Source: Pempheris klunzingeri
Lineage: Eukaryota > Chordata > Actinopteri > Acropomatiformes > Pempheridae
Reading direction: 5' to 3'
DNA length: 64,000 bases
Assembly (NCBI RefSeq): GCF_042242105.1
Contig: NC_092032.1
Coordinates: 19,705,915 to 19,769,914, forward strand
In this document: positions 1-11,153 of the stretch, piece by piece
Position numbering within the stretch: the stretch's first letter is position 1
Layout: the number at the start of each line of letters is the position of its first letter
Notes under the pieces: model-generated
Database searches by the model: none
Seen by the model: only the letters and a program-made list of their open reading frames with translations
What the model was told of the DNA's origin: nothing
Translations under genes and position numbers: made by a program

Positions 1-1264
1 AGCAAAAAGCAGCGTAAAAGTGTCCTTAATGTTGATTCTACAAGTCTGTGAGCTTCCAAAAGATGGTTTTAGGGATTTACAGGTGTGTGTGTGTGTGTGT
101 GTTCAGCTGGGTTTAGACTCTGGTGCTGATAATAAGGGACGCTAGAGTGATGCAAGAAGGGTTTGACGTGACATGTTTGGGGTTTCTACGTGTGGCAGCT
201 TCTTTACATCCATCATGTGGTCCTCAGCTGAAGAATAAACTGAAGCTCAGCCCTTTGGGTCTCGTCCCGGCCCTGAAAACTCCCTCCCGCCAGGACGGAG
301 ATGCTTCACCACATGATAAAAGTGATCACTCAGAACAACTCTGTACTGACGTGCAGTGACCCTTCGCTCTAACTGTGTGTTTATTTGCATTAATCGCACA
401 AGTGAACACGCGTTAACTTGAAAAAGGACGTTGGGGGCGCTGACCGGGGCTTTCTGGTGCCGACACGGTTCACAGCTTCTTTAAGCCCTAATAATGGAGA
501 GCAGTGGCAGACTGGCAGTCAAATAATGAGTGCACACCTCTTCCTTAGAGGCACAAATGCTTGTATGTGGTCTTATAATTCTATGTAAATATTAATTTTT
601 CAGTCTTTATATTCTATTTTTATGTTATATTATGTAAATGTGGCATCTGGTTGTAGTCCCACCTGCAGCCAGGAGTGAACACAAGGCAGCAAGATGCTTT
701 TAGCTGGTTGTTGGTTGGTGTGTCTGGATGGAAAACAATAAAAGGCCACGTTGTATTTCACCTCTGTCTCGCTCCTCTCTGAGTGGAATTTAAAGCTGCT
801 ATGGTGTTATAGAGCTCTGGGTGCCCACAGACGCCGACGAGTGCATCCTCAATGTTCTGCACAACATCAGGAAGCCGTCTGTTGGCGCCTGGAGCTCAAC
901 GCAACATGGATTGTTTTTGCACAACTGTCAATAAGCAACTGACGCCTCATTCGCCTGGTCCAACGTGAAGCGGCGTCTGATTGTCTTTGCATTATGTTGC
1001 TTCGGAGCAACATTTCCAAAAGTATGTTTAAAGTTTCTTCTCAGATTAAAATGAAGAATGAACAGAAGAGAGTCGTGGAGTATGTAACACCAACTCTAAT
1101 ATTCATACTTATTGTTATAAAATGGACTTCTTCTATGAACGGTATGATATTAGGAGCATTATTAGCTGTGGTTTCTGCTTTAAAACATCAAAAATGCTTA
1201 GACAAATGAATGAAACAAACAGTTTAGATGGTAAACTGTGTGTATAGATGTGCAGATTACTCAC
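1..1264. other. Flank and intron 1 of SH2D1-type gene
   Basis: This stretch should be intron 1 and perhaps later exons of the minus-strand SH2D1-type gene. I looked on the minus strand for the second SH2 exon (a tyrosine-rich YTYR-like strand) and did not find it. A (GT)n run lies at about 82-101. A stretch at 833-935 reads openly on the plus strand after a plausible acceptor but resembles no family I know. Nothing else can be supported. Confidence 0.4.
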
Positions 1265-1407
1265 TAAACACACAGACACAAGGCTCCCTGGATGGTCTCG
1301 CTGTCTCGGATCAGGTAGGCTCCGTCCTTGTTCTTCTTTCCCAGCAGATCCTCGCACTCCTTCTTGGTGATGGCGCCGTGGTAGCACAGCGGCAGAGCTG
1401 CTGCCAT
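1265..1407 (-). CDS. SH2D1-family adaptor (SAP/EAT-2-like), first coding exon, partial
   Basis: The minus-strand exon starts at ATG 1407 and encodes 47 codons plus 2 nt. Visible SH2 landmarks are CYHGAIT at residues 8-14, the phosphotyrosine-binding arginine in LIRDSE, and the strand GALCLCV. Family knowledge: SAP and EAT-2 are tiny single-SH2 adaptors that bind SLAM-family receptor tails in T and NK cells, and their first exon covers this half of the domain. The exon ends in phase 2 before a perfect GTGAGT donor at 1264-1259, the same phase and place as the human SH2D1A exon 1 junction. The TKKECEDLL stretch looks slightly closer to EAT-2 (SH2D1B) than to SAP, so no symbol is given. The remaining exons lie to the left, mostly or wholly outside the window. 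Confidence 0.85.
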
Positions 1408-2400
1408 GGCGAGGAGAGACAGCAGCGGACAAGGCATCCACCCACCACGCTTCTGCTTTCTCAGAGCATCTCTAAGAACTGCAGCTCTGCTTCACTGCTA
1501 ACTTTTAATTCACAGATGGGTGACTTTAACTCCCTGAGGTCTAGCAGGTCTGCAGCACAGAGGGGAAGTCAGACCTTAGCACGGAGAGGTGTTCAGCAGA
1601 GTGAGAGAGCAGAAAGACTGAAGAAAACCGCTGAGTGTCACAGGAAATGAGACGCAGAGAGAGAAAAAAGATACAAAAAGACTGTATTGGTCCCCAGAGT
1701 AGGAAATTCACATGTCACAGCAGCACCATCTCTTAAAGACACGACCCAAGGTGCTCCACAGGGTGATTAGATAGGAGAGAATAGGATATAACATAAACAC
1801 CCACCTCGAAAAACAAACTATTAAAAGTTAAACTGCACAAAAAGGTTTATTCCAAAAAGAAAACAACACATTTAGCAGCAGTGGAAGAAGTATTCAGAAC
1901 TTTTACTGAAGTAAAAGTAGAAAAAGTATTAGCAGCAAAATGTACCAAAATAAAAATGGTCATTACTTACTCATTTTGGTGCATCACTTCAGTGCTGCAG
2001 CTGGTAAACATGTTAATTACCTCAGTAAAGCCTTATCATTAAATATATGTATATATTAGTTAATTGTAGTGAATTAATGGGCTAAATCTCCAAAGTAGGG
2101 GTTAGCTAAAGTCGTCAAATAAGTGTAGTGGAGTAAAAAGTCCAATATTTCCCTCTGGATTGTTGTGTGGAAGAAGTATAAAGAGGGGAATACAATACTG
2201 CAGTCAAGTACAAATACTCCAAATTAGTGTAAATGTACACATTAACTTAAACTACATATAAACTACATGTAAAATAATACTACTAATAGTTAAACAAAAG
2301 TTATTTGTTGTCAACCTACCACTAACACAATACTTATAAATGTTTGTTGTTGTTAATTTGTGCTTTTTTTTAAATTTTTTTATTTTTTTAGTGGCGTGGT
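1408..2400. other. Intergenic spacer between divergent SH2D1-type and stomatin-type genes
   Basis: About 1 kb separates two divergently transcribed genes. The first few hundred bases should hold the promoter and 5' UTR of the minus-strand SH2D1-type gene. A dispersed fragment rich in CCTTTATT/GGTCCCC-type sequence lies near 1676-1730, followed by an AGTAAAAGTA-type repeat at about 1880-2235. No gene is seen here. Confidence 0.5.
1880..2235. repeat. Dispersed AGTAAAAGTA-type repeat
   Basis: The text reads as an old dispersed repeat with the phrase GGAAGAAGTATTCAGA followed by repeated AGTAAAAGT words. Similar fragments occur at about 16018-16175, 34540-34640, 59145-59260 and 59985-60030. It has no coding capacity. 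It is probably a short non-autonomous element common in fish genomes; I cannot name the family. Confidence 0.6.
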
Positions 2401-2403
2401 CAT

Positions 2404-2429
2404 GTTGCTAGGCAACGTGACGCGGAAGC
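2404..2429 (+). promoter_or_regulatory. X-box-like RFX palindrome with adjacent CRE/ETS-like sites
   Basis: GTTGCTAGGCAAC at 2404-2416 is a near-perfect X-box palindrome of the kind bound by RFX factors. It is followed directly by GTGACG (CRE-like half site) and by GCGGAAG (ETS-like). It lies about 200 bp upstream of the stomatin-type start codon. The motif is seen directly; its use as a promoter element is inferred. Confidence 0.55.
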
Positions 2430-2606
2430 TACGGGACCACCAAACACAGCCAACAGCTAACAGCTAACAGCTAATCCTGGTCGCGTCTAATGGCTTTAAA
2501 ATAACAAAAAAAACACAAGTATATCTTATATGAATGAATTGATAGTTAATATAGCTGTGTGGGAGCGTAATGCCCGGCGCTAACAGAGTTGGAGTTGTCT
2601 GTGAGG

Positions 2607-5600
2607 ATGAAAACACCAAAGGAGAAGGTCTGTAAGTTAAGCTAGGCTAGGTGTGCTGTTCTAGCTAACAGTGTGTAGCTTCGCCCGCAGCTTCACTTCC
2701 TTACTTCCTAACTTATTTTGCGGTTTCATCTTCCATCCTTGTTGCCCCTGCTGCGGGTAGATGGAGGAGGGAGGAGGAGGAGGAGCAGCCGCGGTGTGTC
2801 GGAGGTCCTCGGGGCGGCGCTGATCCTGCTGTCCGCGGTCTTCATCCTCCTCACCTTCCCCCTCACGGGCTGGATGTGTGCACAGGTGAGCTCACATTTA
2901 CCTGCAGCCTGAAAACACACTAAAACAGACTAGTCAACTGTTTCTGCAGGTAACATATGATGTTTTCCAACAAGTACATGCACTCCAATTACAATAGTTA
3001 AGTACAAATGTGACACAAAATCAGATTTATTAATTTGGTTTTAAGTGCATTAAGATAAGATTAACCTTTATTCGTCCCACATTGGGGGAAATTTGCATAT
3101 TTGCAGCAGCAAAGAGTGCAAAGATAAGTATCTAAGTTAAAGGTCTGAATACTTCCTCCTCTACTGACATTTTCTGATAAACATTTCTGAAAAATATGAT
3201 AATAAGATTTCCAATAGTTGTAGTTTTCCAAAGTACAGCTTAAATGATGAGTCTGTTAAGAAATGGCCGAATGATTTATAAGATTAGATAAAATATTCCT
3301 TTATTAGGGGAAATTTACGTCACAGCAGACAGGAGGTATAAATATAAATATATAAATATATATATGTACAGTTCAGACAGAGGAAGTGTGAAAATAGAAA
3401 GTACATACGTAGGAGGAATATAAAAAAAGAAGGAGATATTAAAAAGTATCGCACATTGTGAAGTGACATCATTTTTATTTATTTTTTTTACTGCTTTTGG
3501 ATATTTCATAGGTTAAATACTTTTATTTTTTACTTAATCTTTGTTTAATCAGTCTCATTGAGATTAAGATGTCTTTTACAAGAGAGACCTGAGAACAAGC
3601 AACATTCACAAAAACACACAGAACAAGAAGTTCACACAGACACACCATGACAAGACAAAGAGGAAGTTACATGAAACATTCACAAGAAGCAACAAAGAGG
3701 GTTTTAAACTACCTGAAACCAGTTCTGCTTCTTAATAAGTTAACTGAGAAAATGACTGATGAATCAAGAATGATAATAATTGTTAGTTGCAGCTCAGCTC
3801 CAAAGAGGGTTTGTGATTTGAGGGTCTGTGTTTGTGTTATATTGTGTTTTTTTAAAAGCTAAAATTAGACACAATAGAACTAGAGCAGAAGAAATGCTGA
3901 TGCTCTGTTCACACACAAATAAAATAGATAATAATAATAAAAAATAAACAGAGAAAAGCATCAAAGTGGAGGAGCAGAGCCGTGTGTGACAACATGTGTG
4001 GTGGTTTCTGTGCCGCAGGTCGTCCACGAGCACGAGAGGGCCGTTATCTTCAGACTGGGCCGTGCTGTTAAAGGAGGAGCCAAAGGACCTGGTAACTATA
4101 CTTTCTTTATATCTTTCAACAACAGCAGCACTGTGACTGTAAGTTATGTCACTGGGATGTACCAGGGCACATCATAAATGTATAGTAATGATCGTAGTGA
4201 GACTTGACTGTCTGTGCCGCTTGCTAAAATTCAAGATTCAAGATGTTTATTTGTCATGTGCACAGTAAGAACACGGTGGTGACACTGAGAAACAGCTGAT
4301 AATACAGAGGGAAATAAATGAAGTAAAAGCAATACAGCAGTTGGCAGATGTTGGATATCAGTGCTGCAGTTTATAGTCCTGTTACATGAGTACAAACTCC
4401 AACAAAGCAAAGAAAAAACAGTAAGTTTAAAAGTAAGGAAACAGCCACAGACGTTACTGTACATTCATGTATGAGCCACATTTTACTAGAAAGTCTTGAG
4501 ATGGTTTTATAGTTTGAAGTCAAATGTCTATGAAGAAGAAAATCATCTAAATACGTGAATAAAAACATTTCAGCTTAACAATTAGTCCAAAGGCGAACTG
4601 AGGAATAATTTAAATGTTCTCTACTTTGTGAACGACTCTGTTTTTATATTTTTAAGGGTGAAAATGTTTCAGTGTGTTGTAAAAAACGAGCCGTTCTCCA
4701 GCTGGGGTCTCCTCACCTTGCTGTATCTGTGCAGGCCTGTTCTGGTTCATCCCCTGGCTGGACGTCATCCAGAAAGTCGACCTGCGGACCGTCTCCTTCA
4801 GCATCCAGCCACAAGAGGTCAGCAGCAGCTCAGTCGTGGGGAAGTGGGACCTGCACAGTGAGCTGCAGCTCTTATTCTTCATCACCAGCGGATGTTATCT
4901 TTTCTCTCACCCCGCTCAGGTCCTGACTGCAGACGGGGTGCCGCTAAAGGTGGACGCTGTCGTGTTTTACCGGGTGGTGGACCCCTCCCTCTGGGTGACA
5001 CGTGTCAAAAATGGCTACCAGGCCACACGCTCACTGGCCCAGACGACCCTGAGGGCCACGCTGGGCGCTCACACTCTGACAGACGTCCTGACACGGAGCA
5101 CGTTCATCACCAAGAGGGTGGAGGTATGTTTTCAAGTGAGGTTCTATGAGATACTCATCCATAGACGGGGCTGCTTTAGTCACCTAAAAAAATAATGGTC
5201 AGTTTACGCTATATTTAGAATATTTTCACCCCTTTCTGACGGCGGACTGAAGCTGTTCTCTTTTTCTCTTTGCTCTCTTCAAAGCCACCAGACTCCATTG
5301 ACAGAAACAGTCATTTTACCTCACTGGACACACAGTTTGCTGTGCTACCGCTGCCTCAATCTATGAACTAACACCTTAGTTTAGATCCAAACCATCCATT
5401 TAAAAAATACTGAAATCCCACAATAACACAAACAAACAAACTGATCGAGGAAACGGTAGACCAGCAACTCCTGCGTTCTGTGTGGAAAAATTACTGTTTT
5501 TGTCAATGAAGTCTGGTGGCTTTGAAGAGAGCAAAGAGAAAAAGAGATCAGCTCCAGTTCCCCATCTGAAAGGGCTGTCTGACGCCAAAATAAAAGCTTT

Positions 5601-6781
5601 TTGAAGATTTTAAAACATTATAAACCAAAAAAACAAACCAAAAAACAGAAAAGACTGAGAAACTCCCCAAATTGGACACTGCAGTGAGGGGCAGTAGAGT
5701 GCCCTTGGTGTTCTCACCTGTTCTGTCCTGCAGGAGGCGCTGTACACTGCATCCAGGCTGTGGGGTGTTCAGGTGGAGCGGGTGGAGCTAAAAGATCTGA
5801 CCCTCCCTGTCAATCTGAAGCGCTGCATGGCCTCAGAGGCTGAGGCTGCCAGGAGAGCCAGGGCCAAGGTACCTACACACACACACACACACACACACAA
5901 TCTGTGCGTCAGGTGATCCCTGTCAGCTTCAGTTCTTTCAGATGTGAGTTTTATCTGCGTGGAGAACAGGTAGCGAACACACCAGAGTGTCTGAGCTCCT
6001 GCCATCTGTTTCATTTAATCCTGCTGACATTAAACTCAGGTTACCTGACATCAACCAGCAGGTTTAAAACACGAGCAGAGTAGCTGAAAAATAACAGACA
6101 TCCAGGTTTTCATCCTCTGAGGTGTGTTTATACCGTCCATAGACACTCCATTCAAAAAAACAGTAATTTTACGTCACAGAACAGGAGAAGTTTCTACTTT
6201 ACTGCTGCCTTGATCAGTTAGTTTGCTTGTTTTATTGTGTGACTTCTGTGTTTTTAAATGATTAGTTTGGATCTATCTCACATGTTAGTTCATTGATCGA
6301 GGCACAGGTAGCGCAGCAAACTCCCGTGTTCTGTGGGCTAAAATACCTGTTTTTTTCAATGGAGTCTGGTGGTTTTAAATGAGAGTGTGGCTTCAGTTCT
6401 CAGACAAAAAGGGTTGTCTGACGTCGATGCACAGCAGTGAAAATAGTCTAAATATAGGGTGTCTCATACAACCCCTCTTAAAAACTCCAAACTGTCCCTT
6501 TAATGAGAATTTAAATGTAAAAATGGAGAAATCAAAGAGTGAAATTGATGCAAAATAGATGCAGCAGAGCTTTTTTCCTGCTCTCATCTCATCAGATGAT
6601 TGAGGCCGAAGGCGAGGTGAAGGCGTCCGGCGTTCTGAAGGAGGCGGCATCAGGACTTTCCCCCGTGGCGTTCCACCTCAGGTACCTGCAGTCGCTGTCC
6701 TCCGTCCAGAGCGGCGCCTCCATCGTGGTCGTCTCCCTCCCCACAGAGCTCCTCGACGGGTTCGTCTCCCATCAGCCTTAG
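2607..6781 (+). CDS. Stomatin-family (SPFH/band 7) membrane protein
   Basis: Seven coding exons: 2607-2631, 2761-2885, 4019-4091, 4735-4817, 4920-5123, 5734-5868 and 6596-6781, giving about 276 aa with all phases matching (human STOM is 288). Residues 10-20 are Gly/Arg/Ser-rich. A hydrophobic hairpin spans about 24-49 and contains the conserved Pro42 and the WMC motif next to the membrane. The SPFH core follows: HERAVIFRLGR, GAKGPGLFWFIPW, KVDLRT, YRVVDPSLWV, TLRATLG, WGVQVERVELKD, SEAEAARRARAK, then AEGEVKAS and LRYLQSLSS. Family knowledge: such proteins form oligomeric cholesterol-binding scaffolds that regulate channels. It resembles STOM/STOML3 more than podocin, but the paralogue is undecided. 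The first exon is uncertain. I chose ATG 2607 because it uses the consensus donor GTAAGT at 2632 and fits phase; an ATG at 2570 with a weaker donor at 2628 is an alternative. Confidence 0.88.
5230..5588. mobile_element. Palindromic short element, copy in stomatin-type intron
   Basis: A foldback unit whose core runs from CACCAGACTCCATTG near 5286 to its inverted partner at 5518. The outer arms are also inverted: CTCTTTTTCTCTTTGCTCTC on the left and its reverse complement on the right. It has no coding capacity and is predicted to form a long hairpin. It lies in the intron before exon 6 of the stomatin-type gene. Confidence 0.7.
5871..5899. repeat. (CA)n microsatellite next to a splice donor
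   Basis: A CA run begins immediately after the donor GTACCT of stomatin-type exon 6. It is simple sequence. Confidence 0.85.
6120..6430. mobile_element. Palindromic short element, second copy in stomatin-type gene
   Basis: A diverged copy of the foldback element: a degraded left end near 6140, the mirrored TCAATGGAGTCTGGTGG near 6357-6373, and an outer arm ending in GTCTGACGTC. It lies in the intron before the last coding exon. Confidence 0.6.
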
Positions 6782-6958
6782 TTACAAGACCTGGGTGCCT
6801 CTAAAAAAGGTAGACTGAGCCGTTTTATGCATCAAACCTATGAAAACAGCGTCTCACAAGCTTGTTAAATGTGCCTGTAGCTGTTAAATTTATTGTAAAT
6901 TTGTGATTATTTGTATATATATATATACTTGCTGTTATCAAATATCAGTTACTCTATT

Positions 6959-6964
6959 AATAAA
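6959..6964 (+). terminator. Polyadenylation signal of stomatin-type gene
   Basis: AATAAA lies 178 bp after the stop codon, following a short TA repeat. It implies a 3' UTR of about 200 nt. Confidence 0.7.
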
Positions 6965-7194
6965 AGTGATTTTTATATTTACATTCTCTGTTTCGTTTTT
7001 TGACTTTTTTACTGTTTTTATTGCTCACAGCTTGTTTTTGTAGTGTTTCTGGACTCCATTTCCCAGAAATCCCCTGCCATTCAAACAGTATAGAGATTAT
7101 AGAAAATTATATGCATGGTTGAGACAAATAACTTTTTGATCCTGTCCACATTGTGTCATGAATTACACACATGGTGTTTGTCTGTTTACAAGAT

Positions 7195-7550
7195 CATTTT
7201 CACTTGGCTCAAATCCACCAGACTTCATTGATAAAAACAGTAATTTTACACAGGAGGTGCTGGGCTACCGCTGTTTCTATCAGTTAGTTTGTTTGTCTGT
7301 TACTGTGTGACTTTAGTGTTTTAAAGAGTTAGTTTGGATCCAACACAGTATTTTTGGGACACACAATATCACAAATAAACAAACTGATACAGAAACAGTA
7401 GACGAGGCACTCCTGTGTTCTGTGAGCTAAAATTACTGTTTTAGTGAATGGAGTCTGGTGTGTGTGCAGAGAGCGACATAACGGCTGTCTGTGGTTAAAC
7501 CAAAAGGATCTTCCAGGTCTCTCTCTGTAAGGATCTTCTCCATAATGCTA
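7195..7550. mobile_element. Palindromic short element, intergenic copy
   Basis: The core from CACCAGACTTCATTG near 7216 to the mirrored GTGAATGGAGTCTGGTG at 7460 is an inverted repeat. It is followed by one outer arm containing the TTCCAGGTCTCTCTCTG word shared with other copies. The opposite outer arm seems lost. Confidence 0.7.
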
Positions 7551-8216
7551 GAGGAAAAGTCAGGTGATCCCCCAAAGTTTTACACTACAGTAAGTCACAT
7601 ACTGGACTACAGAGGTGGACCGACTTATTGATCCAGTCCTTGAAGGACTTAGATGTTATGACACAGAACGCAGCAGGTTAAAACTGCTGATACATCTAAT
7701 GGTGTCTGAGAGCGGATAAATGTTGGATCATCCCATTATCATCACCTAATTCTGCAGTTTAACACACACATGAATATGCTCAGGTTCAACGCTTTAGCTG
7801 TTTAGCCGCTTTAGCTGAACACTCTTATTTTAGAACGTCCAGCCCCTCCTGAGCTTTTCTAAGCCAGCTGCAGTTAGTTATTTATTATTTTATCTGAACC
7901 CCTGACTGACAACGTTACTACGCAATTAGAGAAACAGATTTTAGTGTATTTGTTGTCTGTCTCTGTCTCACCATCCTTATCCTGACCGTCACCATACCAA
8001 AACCCAAACAGAAAAGTGAATATTTCTAACCTGATACCCCAAAAATACCCCAAAATGTATTTGAATTTAAACATCTGGTTTGGTAAATCACAGCACTTAT
8101 AGTACCTGTGGTCATTACAGAGGTTTCCCTTTACTGTGAGTCAAATGTACCATGTTTCCTGAAATAAAATCTATAAGTATATCTAATAATAGCCCACGTG
8201 TAGTGAAATAAAAGCC

Positions 8217-8850
8217 CCAAATAAAGGCCTTTATTTTGTAGTATTAACAGCATGATGTGGCAGCTGATCAGGTCACTATTTAAGGACATTTTATTGCTTT
8301 TTATTCCTTTTCGGCTGCCTTTTGTTGCTAATATCCAAGCTGGACTCTCACGTTCAAGTTAAAATCTTTAGTTGTGTGACTTTGATCCAAAACAAAACAC
8401 ACAACATCAAGTCTGCAGCCAGCGAGGTAAAATTACCGTTTTTGTCAATGGAGTCTGGTGGGCTTAAATAAAATATTACCAAATGTACTTATAAAACAGA
8501 GGAAATTAGAAATAAAGGCCTGTCTCTTATACAAATCCTCTCTTTTAACTCCTTTTCGGCTGCCTTTGTTTCTAATCCATCAAAGCTGGAATCTCACGTT
8601 CAAATTTAAATGTTTAGTTGTGTGACTTTTTAAAGGGTTAAAGGGTTAACAAACAAAGTGTGAGGTAAAATTAATGTTTTTGTCAATGGAGTCTGGTGGG
8701 TAAGGAGGGAATCAAATATAAAGGCCTGTTTCTTTTATAAGCTTCAATTAAAGACTATTTGAGGACGATTTTTTATTCCTTTTTGTGCTGCTTTTCTTTC
8801 TAACGTCAAAACTGGAATCTCAAGTTCACATTCAAATCGTTTTCATGCTG
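8217..8850. repeat. Three head-to-tail units ending in palindromic-element arms
   Basis: Three diverged direct copies begin near 8217, 8508 and 8712. Each has AAAGGCCT, then a CCTTTT(C/T)GGCTGC-like word, then CTGGAATCTCACGTTCAA or a close relative. The first two end in the half-arm TTTTTGTCAATGGAGTCTGGTGG of the palindromic family. This suggests serial duplication of an insertion junction. Confidence 0.6.
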
Positions 8851-11153
8851 ATTTTAATCACAATTTGCTTTCTGTAAGACATCGTGGCGTCTTTTTAAGA
8901 AACAAAAATGCCTTATTTTGTTTAGATCACCATCATACTTCATACTTCATCATGCTTTTTTTTCACAAACTCGATCTGAAAACAAGATTAAAGACGTGAC
9001 GTTTTTCCTGGAAGCACAAAACCATCAAATTTTGGAGATATTTGATTGTAACAGGACAGAAAGGTGTGAAAAAACTGGTGGAGTAGAAGTTACATAACAA
9101 GGGCCTCACTGTTGTCCAGTATTTGAGTAAATATACTCAGTCACAGTCCAACCTGGATAATCAGACAACTTCAGCAAACTAGCAAATAGTGAAGGCTGAC
9201 GACACGTTGCCGGTTTTATAATCTCCTCCCGGTCCACACGGGCCTCTTTCACTTGCCAAGTCAGGTGACCTCAGAGGTAAGCTCTTTAACCGGCCAGGAC
9301 ATTGTGACCTTACGCTGATCTTTTACCTGCCAATCACACTAACATCCACCAAAAACACCTGCAGCTTCTCTCACTTCTGCACATTCAGATTTTTTTTTTT
9401 TTTAACCATTCACAGACTCGGAGTCGTATAAAAACTGAAGCTGCATGATGAGTTGTTTTTTTTTACCACTAGGTGGCGCAATGACCTGATGTACGGGCGT
9501 CTCACTGAAAAGGAGCGCGCCGGTGAAGGTTTTAATCCTGAACGTAATCCCCCGGAAAAAAGGCAGCGTGTCGTTTTTACACTTCGGTTTTAATACAGAT
9601 TAAACAAACAAGATTGAATTACTGAGATAATTGCTGTGATTTTAAGGTTCAGGGAGGCAGATTTCATTACTTTCAGGCTGAGCTATGCTACGCTAACACA
9701 TTCACCAACGAACGTTTGTCTTTAAAATATCCATTTGGAAATTGTGGAACATTCATTTATTAAGATTTATAGTTTAGTCAGTTGAGACTGGGCTGAACTA
9801 GGTTTAAAGAATTAATCCTAATAACAGTATATATTCACATGCTGGCCTCTCTTTGTGCCTTTAAGTAGTCAAACTGTGCTCCCGTTCCCGGCCTTTCAAC
9901 CGCACGGCTTCAGCGAGCACTCTTACATTAACTGTAACTCTCGGCTCAGTTTCACTGCTGCTGGAGGTTTGTCAGCGTCTGTGGACGGTAAATTATAGGT
10001 GTTCGTGCTGAATGCAGTGAGTACAGGGCAGGATGGGCAGGGTGCAGTGTGGTCAGAGCCTGCGCAGCTATTAATAACCACCGCTGGTGGGGCTCCAACG
10101 TTTGACGGCACAGATTACCCACAATCATACTTGGAGCTCACTAATCAGTGATGAGGGGCAGAAGAGTGAGCGGCCACCTACCAGGGCTTTATATTTAGTG
10201 TGTATCATAGAGCCCCACATCTTTTAAGATTTTCAATTGTATTTTGAATAACTCTGAAGCTGGGAGCTATTTTTTTTTTTTACATATTTTGGGTTCAAAC
10301 TGGCTGCTTGATGCCAAAACTGTTGGGATCCCCTCAGTGCAACAGAATTAGTTTCATAGCCTTGAAAAAAGGGTAAATCCCAAAGTGAAACGCTAAAAAA
10401 CGCTTCCTACTGAGAAACAAGTTAAATGAACAAAAGAAAAACAGTGTTTTCTTACTGCAGCGTTCGACAAACATCAAATTAAACCTGCAATAAGTGATGT
10501 TTTGTGTGGTCAAGTTTGTGTCACCTGATGAAAGTTTCTCTCTTTTTAGCTCCGTTTTTGGTCTCCACCACCTCCTGAAGGCTTCTTCCATCTCCTCGGC
10601 TGCTGAACGCTCCACTGTGTTCACCAGCTGCTCTCCGGCCGCGTCTGTCTGCTGTTTGCTGCAGAGCAGGTTGTGTTTCGGTCGGGACTTTTCACTGAAA
10701 ATGAGCCGTGAGACTGAACCAGATCAGTGAAGTTGTGGCCGAACGGATAATCAATGAGCTGAAACTCCCCACAAAGCTCCGCACACCTTTCACATTGTCT
10801 CATGTTTTCATACATATTATAGAATATTGATTAAAGCAGAGTGTTTTTTTATAGTTTAAATTTTAAAGATTTTAAGATCTGAAATTTTTCAGATTCATTT
10901 CAACTCGTTTCTCCTGTTCAGCCACTCACTTCACTTTTTTCCCGTTTCCGTCGACTCTTTTGTAAAAACGTCCCCCGTCTTCTTTCCTTCCTTCTAGAAA
11001 CTGATCCTCACTCTCCCTCCCTCCCTGACTCCCTCCCACAACAATCCCTCCCTCGTTCAGTCCAGTCCCTCCGACACTCTGCGCTCAGAGCTCCTTCTCT
11101 CTCTCTTCACCTCCATCGCTCCCTCTCTCTTCGTCTCTGCGGCTGGAAGAAGG

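Larger units (their letters stand above)
6985..11100. other. Repeat-rich spacer between stomatin-type and lipase genes
   Basis: No exon with family resemblance was found on either strand. It holds a palindromic-element copy (about 7195-7550), a three-unit direct repeat (8217-8850), and a fragment at about 10268-10310 resembling the outer end of the larger palindromic elements (TACATATTTTGGGTTCAAA). The last 200 bp are C/T-rich and probably include the lipase promoter; no clear TATA box was recognised. Confidence 0.55.

Noticed and set aside
833..935. Possible plus-strand exon (reads DADECILNVLHNIRKPSVG)
   Set aside because: A plausible acceptor precedes it, but no family match, no donor and no companion exons were found.
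1228..1650. 140-codon plus-strand frame
   Set aside because: It overlaps the SH2D1 exon on the other strand, which has recognisable SH2 residues and a consensus donor.
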